Positions 56,426 through 64,000 of a DNA stretch of 64,000 bases are shown here, one piece after another (the first letter of the stretch is position 1; each line of letters opens with the position of its first letter). The notes beneath the pieces were generated by a model. The model saw only the letters and a list, made by a program, of their open reading frames with translations. It made no database searches and was not told where the DNA came from. The stretch comes from Anas platyrhynchos. Lineage: Eukaryota > Chordata > Aves > Anseriformes > Anatidae. A program made the translations under genes and the position numbers. Where the stretch lies: assembly GCF_047663525.1 (NCBI RefSeq), contig NC_092587.1:141408001-141472000 (forward strand), written 5' to 3'.

Positions 56426-57327
56426 GACTGCATGTTGGTTTCCTCTTGTTCGTAATGCTTAATTCCACAGCTGTTATGAATACTAAAAGCATCACTAAAA
56501 GGCAGGAAAGGAGTGCCCACCTAGAAGATGTGGTAGGCTAGATTGGATGTTGCTTCCATTTCAGGAGCTTTTGTGATTGGAAGATTTCCAGCCTTCCCCT
56601 GCTACTTATTTATTTTTCCATCATCAAGATTAGCTTTATACAATATAGAACAGGAAGATGGCAAGGGCAGGGGGTAGAAGAGTATGGGGCTATGATGTTT
56701 GGAATAATTACCAAATCATAAAAATATTTTTATTGGCAGCTAACATGGTGTTTTTAATTACTGTGTCAGAGAGTATGATGGGTGAATTTTAACCAAATAT
56801 TCATAAACTTATATGTGAACTCCATATAAATGATAGCCATCCGGAGAACATTAGGGTTACACAATAATGCCCTTGGTTAATCAGGAAAGGCTGAAATTAA
56901 CCCTGCCCCTTGTGCATATGGTATTATATTCCTGCCCTTAATTACACAATCACATACTGTTTCTCAAATAATACAATCTGTTGGTATTTACCCCCTTTAC
57001 AGCCTAGGATACTCACTGGTAATTGGGGAGGTAAATTCAATAATCAGCAGTCATTTGGCTAGGTACCCCTCCCAAACCCTGTCTGGCTCTCTGTGGGGGA
57101 GAGTCCTTCTCCACAAGAGCTTAGAGGGGGCAATATGCTTGAGCCACTTTCTTGCAACTTTTAGAAGCTGGAGGAATCGAGAGGTGCCTCAGAGCTGGAC
57201 TTCTTCCAGAAACCTAACCATGTGCGCAGCAGCAACTAATAAACTCTGCAAGGAATGAGCCAAAGGCTCCTGTGGAGCCCTTAATTCAGCCCATGTGCAT
57301 CTTCAGAACTCTCTCCATTATGCAGCT

Positions 57328-57424
57328 AAATTAGCTACCCTCCTATGTGCAAGGCAACCTCTCTTGCAGGCAACCTAAATTAGCGCTACTCCTATGTGCG
57401 AGGCAACCTCTCTTGGAGGCAACC
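57328..57424. repeat. Two-copy 49-bp tandem repeat
   Basis: The unit AAATTAGC...CTCCTATGTGC starts at 57328 and again at 57377. Each unit contains two GGCAACC motifs about 19 bp apart, so GGCAACC occurs four times in the block. The copies differ by a few substitutions. Confidence 0.88.
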
Positions 57425-59868
57425 CTCTGGGTCAGACTGTGGGCATAATGGCTGTTGCATATCCAAGGAGTTTCCTTTAAAACTTCAGGAAGCCTTTCGA
57501 CATCAGTAGAAATTGCTTAAGTATGTATACATTCTTCACTCTGACTCACTCTGTCGATTTGCTTTAACTGGATACCATCTTTTTCTCCTGATTGCAGAGC
57601 TGATAGTCGGGTTCCTTCTGAAGTTATGTGGGCAGGTGGCTTGCTCACACCAGGACATGGCTATAGCTGAACACATAATGCAGAGCTCTTGTGCACCAGG
57701 GCATTGTGTTGAGCGTGATGGGGAGGCATTTACGTATAAATATTACCTAAAAGCATTGTCTAACTCTTGTTCTTCTGATTTCATTAAAATCTCTGTGCAA
57801 AGGAATGGGTTTGTCAGAGCTCTGGGAAGACAGGCCAGCGAGGGAGGCTAGTTCCATGGCATTCTTCCAAACATCCTTTTGTCCAGAAAAAACCTTGGCG
57901 ACGATGCAGGGATTTTCATGATTAAAGCTGGGTAAAAGATTGCAAAGGGGATTAAATACTATAATCACGATATTCAGTGAAATTGGTCAAAGAACTCTAT
58001 ACCTCACAAACCTATAGGGCACAGGGGTTGTTTTTTAATTGTCTGGCTGGCTCAACAGCCTGTGGTCAAATCAAAAATAAAGATATATTTTTTTTTAAAT
58101 CACGTGTTTGGAAAAGTGATGGTAAAAGGAACAGGTAAGAAACATTTTCTGTTTAGTTTTAATCTGATGATCATCTGATTGTCCAGTGCAAATGTGGCAA
58201 GAACAGTGACAGCCCACCAAAGAGGCAGTACAAAAATAAAGGGATGGGGGCAAGAAAGGAGGATGGTTGTGTCTCTGCATAGTCCTCTGCCAGCCTGCTG
58301 TGCAGCTGTTGTGGATTCCTGGTGGACATGCTGACACGATGTGGCAAAGGCAGCTGCCGACAAAAACAGATGGAAGAGGATTTGGCCTTGTTTTATCCTT
58401 GTTATTCATTGGGGTGGCTGCTGGAAGTTCCACTGGAGCTGACCTTGATGAAATGTGTGGTCATTTATTGATGTTTATGTTAGTGAGCTAAAGCAATGTT
58501 CTCCTTTGAGGAAATGAAAAGTAAAGCCTGCTCTATTTCTCCACAGGGTGTCTAGCTGCTGCAGCTGAATCAGTTCTCTGCAGCATGCTAGTAAACTACT
58601 AGTAGGGCAATTGTAAGTAGCGCCTGTATTGATGTCCCTATTCTTGCAAAATTCTAACTGGATGCAAAGTATGTTGTGTTTATTATTTTTTAAGAAGTCA
58701 GATTGAACCTGATAAAGGAACTATCTACCTTCTGATGAAGCAGCTGGGTTTTCCTCTGGCTTTGCTGTTCCTATCTGTACCTTTGGAAGCATGATTTCCA
58801 GGCAGTGAAGACTAGATAAAGTAAGAAATTCTGCTGTGTTAACTTAGAGTAAATCTGGATTGATGCTGCTGAAGTTTGTGGAGATGCTGAAATTGAAAGC
58901 AGAAGCCAGTCATCTATAATCAATCTTCTATAATCAAAAGTGTCAGGAGGAATGAAGAATCACAAGTATTTACAGTACCACTTTTTCCTCCATGTGTCTT
59001 ACTCATGTTACTAGTTAAAATGGTCTATCCAGTCCAAAATGTTCATCATCTACCCAGGAGACACACTGACAACAGGAATCTGGAGAGCCACTTGGCATGA
59101 AGGTAAGAAGGAAAGGAGGACCGGCAGTATCTCCTGTGTTAGACACCTCCAAACTCTGCACCTGATTTTTCCCTGCATCTCTAAGATGGTCCTCACGGAG
59201 TGCTGCTGGGCTCTGTGGTTTGCTGTGAGCTTAAGGGGACTGCCTGGAGCAGAAGTCACCCCAGGTTATTTGCTGTAGGTCTGTTCCTAAAAACTGTCAA
59301 GAATGTATTGGGTACAAACCAAGAGGATCCCATACACATGGAAGCTGCCTTTCACACTGGGAGGCAGCCACTCTAAAATGGGTTTCAGCAATGGGATAAT
59401 CTCAGTACCATAAAGGCAATGATACTTTACACTTGGCACATCGTGCCCCCCAGCCTGGTCCCTGGGTGTCCAGGGAGACATTCTCTGAAATGACTTGCAC
59501 GTGATACAAGTTTTAAGCTGGTTAAGAAAAAGACCTCAAATTAATCCATCTCTAAGATGGAAACACATTTAAGACAGCAAGAAACCCAGAAAGATAATGA
59601 AAAACGTTCCCCCCTCCTTTCCTATACCACATCAGATTGACTTATCCTCTGTTATGTGGCTTTACTTTGAAACAGATCACTCTCATTGCAACACGTTTAA
59701 TGCTGCCAGCCACCACATGGTTATTTGGCAGCTATTTAAAGCTCGGATCATATTACTCTGTCGCAGTGCTAGGCACCCATGTTCCAACTGGTATACAACT
59801 GATCTAAAGAGAAATCAGCTTCAGGTTTTGTTCTCTGAAATTAAATGTGACGGCATGATCTCTGTGAT

Positions 59869-59950
59869 CCTTCCCCCCCACCCCTTTCCTCCTTTCTCTC
59901 TTTTTTTTTTCTTTCTTTTACTTTTTTTTTTTTTTTTTCTTTTTCTCTTT
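59869..59950. repeat. Pyrimidine-rich low-complexity tract
   Basis: C-rich sequence changing into long T runs with CTT interruptions; simple sequence. Confidence 0.85.
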
Positions 59951-60712
59951 GTATGCATTATTACTTTTTGGAACAGCATTTTGCTAGCACCACAGGGGAA
60001 ATTCAGTTAGGTTGTCAGCCTGATACAGTGTATTATCAGACACGTTAGCTTTTCCTCCTCTTACATTTGCTTAAGAGCTTATAAACCACAGAGAATAAAA
60101 AGTGCTAAATAGAATGAAATGACCTGTCAAGGGTAGATATCGTATTTATGAATGACTTAAGAAAATTCCGCCAGTTCCAAGCACTCCAGTCTCGCTGACT
60201 GTCTGTGCTATCTTGAAATTTGGCTTCTTTCTTTTTCCCCCAACATGGTTTGGTAGTCACTGATCTTTGACCATTAACTCTTGAAAAGGACTAATTTTGT
60301 CTTCCCATAATCAGTCCAGGATGAGATTTTGTAGCAGGAGAGGATGCCATTATTACATTCAAAATAGATTTGAATCCTGCTCTTAATATAATGAGTCTAA
60401 ATCTTAAATTTTACAAAACATTGAACAAAGTCTAGACAAGTGACTCACAGGAAGAATTAACCAATAAATGCTTTACATTGCCGGAAATGTAATTATTTTT
60501 ATTATTGGAGAATAGGAGAATTTTCCATAGGAAACAGTGTCTGATCTCTAACCCAAGTCACTGTTAACCCTGATAGATTAAACTGAGGAGTTGGGGTGAT
60601 CAGCTTGCATTTGACCTCTCCCAGGAAATACAGGGTAGTGCTACACCCAGAAGCACCAGTGATTCCTATTGATTAGGAAATTAAAGTTTTGGATGTAATC
60701 CTTAGGTGATTC

Positions 60713-60762
60713 CTTTTTTTTTTTTAATTTTATTTTTATTTATTTATTTATTTATTTTTTTT
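60713..60762. repeat. Poly-T / (TTTA)n tract
   Basis: T run followed by TTTA tetranucleotide repeats and another T run. Confidence 0.85.
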
Positions 60763-62104
60763 CTGAAGTTCTATTCTCTCCTCTCCCTCCCCCAACAATT
60801 TCAGGCTTTAAAGCTTTGCCCTGAACTTGAATAGCAATTGCTTGTTCATGAAGTTGCACAATACACAGCTAATGGGAGGATCCCCCAAATGTCAGCCGAG
60901 TCTGTGGAAATGAGCCTGGTCGGGCTCAGAACTGGACATGGCATGGGTAAGATGTGACTCTGCAGTTAGAGTGATATGGCATTGTACAGAAGCTGTGCAG
61001 TTTCACATTTCATTGGAAGATATTTCTGATGGACTAGTAATTTGCTGTGTCTACAGAGAGTGCAGTCCACAGGAGGCATCTGCTTTCTGTCGCTGTCAGG
61101 AAAAATTCTCTAGCCTGCTCAGGAAAAAAAAAAATAATAAAAAACTGGTCTGAGATTTTCGAGCCCTAGTGAAAACCTAGCAGTACCTTATTGTGGGAAC
61201 AGTCCCATAGAAGTCAGCGTCACAGGGCAATGACGTACGTGCTCAAAGACAGGATGGTGACAGCTGGTTCTAGTACATGAGACCCTCTTATAACTCTAAC
61301 CTGTGATTCACCCAATAGGAAAATATTTGGATAACCTTTCTGCAGTAAGAAGAATTAATTCGTAATTCAGATGTATTGGAGTGCTAAGTAATTATATTCC
61401 TATTATTAATTGCTATAAAAAGGCATGTCTGACATTTTTTCTCTGCAGAAAAGAACCCCACCAAATTCTGCGCATATTTCAATGGCAGTGAAATACCCTT
61501 CAGATTGCCCTTGGTAATCTGTGCCCGTATCTCTGCTGCTCCAGTGAAATGAGCACATCCCTTGAACACTGTGCATGAATCAGCTATGGGCTCTTTAATT
61601 TAATAAGGAGCCACTGCACTCAGAGAGGGAAGAAATTCATGAACTTGGGAGACCAAAGTAGAAGCCCCGGTTAGAAGTGAATGCCCTACATCTTGGTATC
61701 TGAAACTCTTTGATCATTAGTGCGTTTGGGTTATTTGGTCATGTGCTTGCTCCAGTACGAGCACACACGGCTCGTTCAGTCATTGCCTCTATGTCCAGAT
61801 GCAAGGAAACCCTCAGATGCAAGAGTGTTAAAAAACCACTCAATAATGGAAGAAGACAGGGCCTCAAGAGAGCGATTTAACAAAAAGCGTCTGCCCCCTG
61901 CCTGCCTTCGCTGCCATTCTCCGCTGGAGAAAGATGTGGAAGGTGTCCTTTTCAGTGGGAACAAGGGCACTTGCAGCATGTGAGCCCCTGAACTACGTGT
62001 TCCTCCAGCCTAAGACCAACAGCGGGCAGAAACAAGAGGTTTAGTTCGAAAGGAAACACAGCTAACAGCCTTGCACCCTGGGCTGCAAGCAGGGTGGGTG
62101 GATG

Positions 62105-62345
62105 GATGGAAACCCGGCGAGCCCTTGCCCCCGCCGGAGCCGGGGACGAGGCGAGCAGCCTGGGCGACCGGGGGCTGCAAGGCGTCCGCTGGCCACCGGG
62201 GGGCTTCATTTCCCCTCGCAAGGACTCAGCCGGGAGCTGCTTCCCCAGAAACGGCGAGCCCGGCTTCCCTCCTCCTCCTCCGTTCGCTTTTAGGGCAGGC
62301 TTTCCCCACGGAAAGGCGTCTCGCCCACCCCCCGTTTATTCCTGG
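62105..62345. promoter_or_regulatory. CpG-rich patch without an assigned gene
   Basis: Apart from the MFSD9 promoter this is the most CpG-dense stretch I see, about 240 bp with many CG dinucleotides (CCCGGCGAGCCC, CCGGAGCCGGGGACGAGGCG). Overlapping open frames in it reflect high G+C content rather than recognisable protein. It could be the promoter of a non-coding transcript or a developmental regulatory element. Confidence 0.35.
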
Positions 62346-62532
62346 GGCAAGCCGGCCCCAAACGTTGGCTTAAAACCCCTTTACAAAATCCTATTCCCGA
62401 GGTACTGCTTTTTTATTTATTATTATTATTTTTAATTAATTTATTTTTTTTTCCTATAAAAGGATTCTTCAACAATTTCTTGCTTAAATAATTAACTGTG
62501 AGAGCAATACATATTATTATTAATAACGCATC

Positions 62533-62554
62533 TTTTTTTTTTTTTTTTTTTTTT
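62533..62554. repeat. Poly-T tract (22 T)
   Basis: Homopolymer about 190 bp beyond the CpG-rich patch. Confidence 0.9.
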
Positions 62555-64000
62555 AACACTTTTATTCATTCACACATCTCCAAGTGCTTTTCAAATGAGG
62601 CCACCACAATTAACCCTATTGAACCGCTGCTGCGAAGACTTTCCAGGCGTGCTCATAACCACAGCTGCTGTGCCTCAGCCGGGCACACAGTCCTGTTTCC
62701 AACACTTTCAAGCCAAGGCTGGAGCCAAAAACAAAACAGCGGGAAGCCCCCATATTAGACAAGGTTTTTTGGTTACAGGAGCTGCTGCCGCCTTGAAGGG
62801 TGGAAGAAAATCATCTGGAAGCATTTGGGAACTGCCCTGCTGTGGTCAAAATGGCTGGGGATCACTGAAGAGCTGAAATGAGGGGAGGCAGCAGTTGGCA
62901 AGAGATGGGACAGGCAGCAGGGAGAGGGAGAGCAGAGTTTCTGAAGTAACACGCAGCCTAGAGAGCTGTCACAGGTTTGAGATCGGCTCCTGTCCTTCCT
63001 CGGAGAAAAACGTTCCCAGTGATCTGGAAGAGCGAGGGGGCTAACGGAGGCCTCCAATTTTAGAAATGTCTCTCGTCTCCGTAATCCCTCAATTTTTATA
63101 ACATTTTTCTAGGTATGACATTATACAAACTGCGTTAACTGACAAATCCTCCGTTTGCATTAGATTTAAGTGGCTTCCCTCCCATCACTCCTCACTGTTA
63201 AAAATACATTACAGAAATTACTATCCTGCCTAGGAAAATGTGTGATGACTCTGGTGTCTGTCGTTTATTTCTAAAACATTTTGGCACTTTTCCTGCCAGG
63301 TTGTCTTCTCCCTTCAGCTTTGAGTGAGGGAAGGGAAAGTGCAGAGGTAGGGCCAGATTTTTCCATTTCCCCGGTTATTGCATGCATGCCTTGCAGCCCC
63401 CACTACAGGCATGGTGGGAGCTAAATGCAGGCCAGAAGCAGCGAAATCCTCGGGAGGAAAGGCATATAGCACAGAGAAACCACACTTCAGGCTGCTGTAA
63501 GAGTGGCTGTATCGAAAATACTGCCTGGGATCTTGTCTCCCTACAGCGGCCAATATTTACAGAGAAACTATCAGCAAACAGCAAGTGTAACATGACCTTT
63601 CCTGGCGAGCTTCTGCAAAGGGGACAGATCCATCCCTGCTTTCACCTCCTTGCTACGTGGGCTGAATTTGGCCCTCAGCATCCACATGAGCCCCTGATAT
63701 CCTCTGCTCCTCTCTCCCGCAGCCCACTGGCTGCTACGCCAGCACCGCTTCTGAGGGGCTGCTCACGCGAGGCATTTCTAACCATTAATCACGCCGCAGA
63801 GATCCGTTTTCCCCCTGATAAGAGCCCGGCTCAATCTGGAAGGAAAGGAGGAGAATCAATCTGCCTGATTGCCATAGACCCTTCATTTTGCACTCCACAG
63901 CCCCTTGCCAAGCGGAGCAGCGGGGGAGTCTCGGCTCGATCGGCTCGGTTGCTCCCGGCAGGTGTCACTATGGAATGGCAAAATGCAATCCCAGGGCTGG

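Larger units (their letters stand above)
56426..64000. other. Intergenic sequence downstream of TMEM182
   Basis: No gene recognised. It contains a 49-bp tandem duplication (57328-57424), pyrimidine and T-rich tracts (59869-59950, 60713-60762, 62533-62554), a CpG-rich patch (62105-62345) and higher-complexity stretches (59600-60260 and 63650-64000) of unknown role. No CR1 was seen. In human a long gene desert separates TMEM182 from POU3F3, which this may correspond to. Confidence 0.55.

Noticed and set aside
59597-60010. 137-codon plus-strand frame
   Set aside because: Its C-terminal part is a phenylalanine run from a poly-T/CTT tract, and no domain is visible; more likely non-coding.
62071-62435. 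100- and 113-codon frames in the CpG-rich patch
   Set aside because: Overlapping frames in high-GC DNA with proline/arginine-rich composition; no domain or splice structure.

Overview
The window looks like nuclear DNA from a bird. Genes are split into short exons by GT...AG introns, most of the sequence is AT-rich and non-coding, and the interspersed repeats are nearly all CR1-type LINE fragments. Their 3' ends carry the repeated GATTCTATGATT-type tail typical of avian genomes. There are no operons, tRNA, rRNA or CRISPR structures. The species cannot be fixed from this sequence alone.

Layout: (1) 479-2732, plus strand: the last two coding exons of SLC9A2 (Na+/H+ exchanger NHE2), with an AT-rich 3' UTR after them. 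(2) About 4.6-11.5 kb: intergenic, with one fairly well preserved CR1 3' end at 7.43-7.97 kb. (3) 11479-20044, minus strand: a complete six-exon MFSD9 reading frame (449 aa by my splicing), starting in a CpG-rich promoter at about 19.6-20.2 kb. An old CR1 lies in its first intron. (4) About 20.2-33.1 kb: intergenic, holding a solo retroviral LTR (26306-26779), a CR1 inserted inside another CR1 (26.9-28.5 kb) and a 73-bp tandem duplication. (5) 33143-55179, plus strand: a complete five-exon TMEM182 reading frame (233 aa). Intron 3 appears free of CR1, whereas intron 4 carries several CR1 fragments, including one arranged like a twin-priming inversion. (6) About 55.2-64 kb: the TMEM182 3' UTR, then intergenic sequence with a 49-bp tandem duplication, a CpG-rich patch at 62.1-62.35 kb and complex unique segments that could be conserved non-coding elements.

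The order SLC9A2(+)-MFSD9(-)-TMEM182(+) matches the arrangement I know from human 2q12, so this is a conserved syntenic block. SLC9A2 and MFSD9 converge tail to tail. MFSD9 and TMEM182 diverge about 13 kb apart, too far for an ordinary shared promoter. The three proteins are not known to act together: an epithelial ion exchanger, an orphan major-facilitator transporter and a muscle-enriched four-span membrane protein.

I found no convincing novel biological system. The observations most worth following are the rearranged CR1 copies, the solo LTR, the CpG-rich patch without a gene, and the candidate conserved elements at the right-hand edge.
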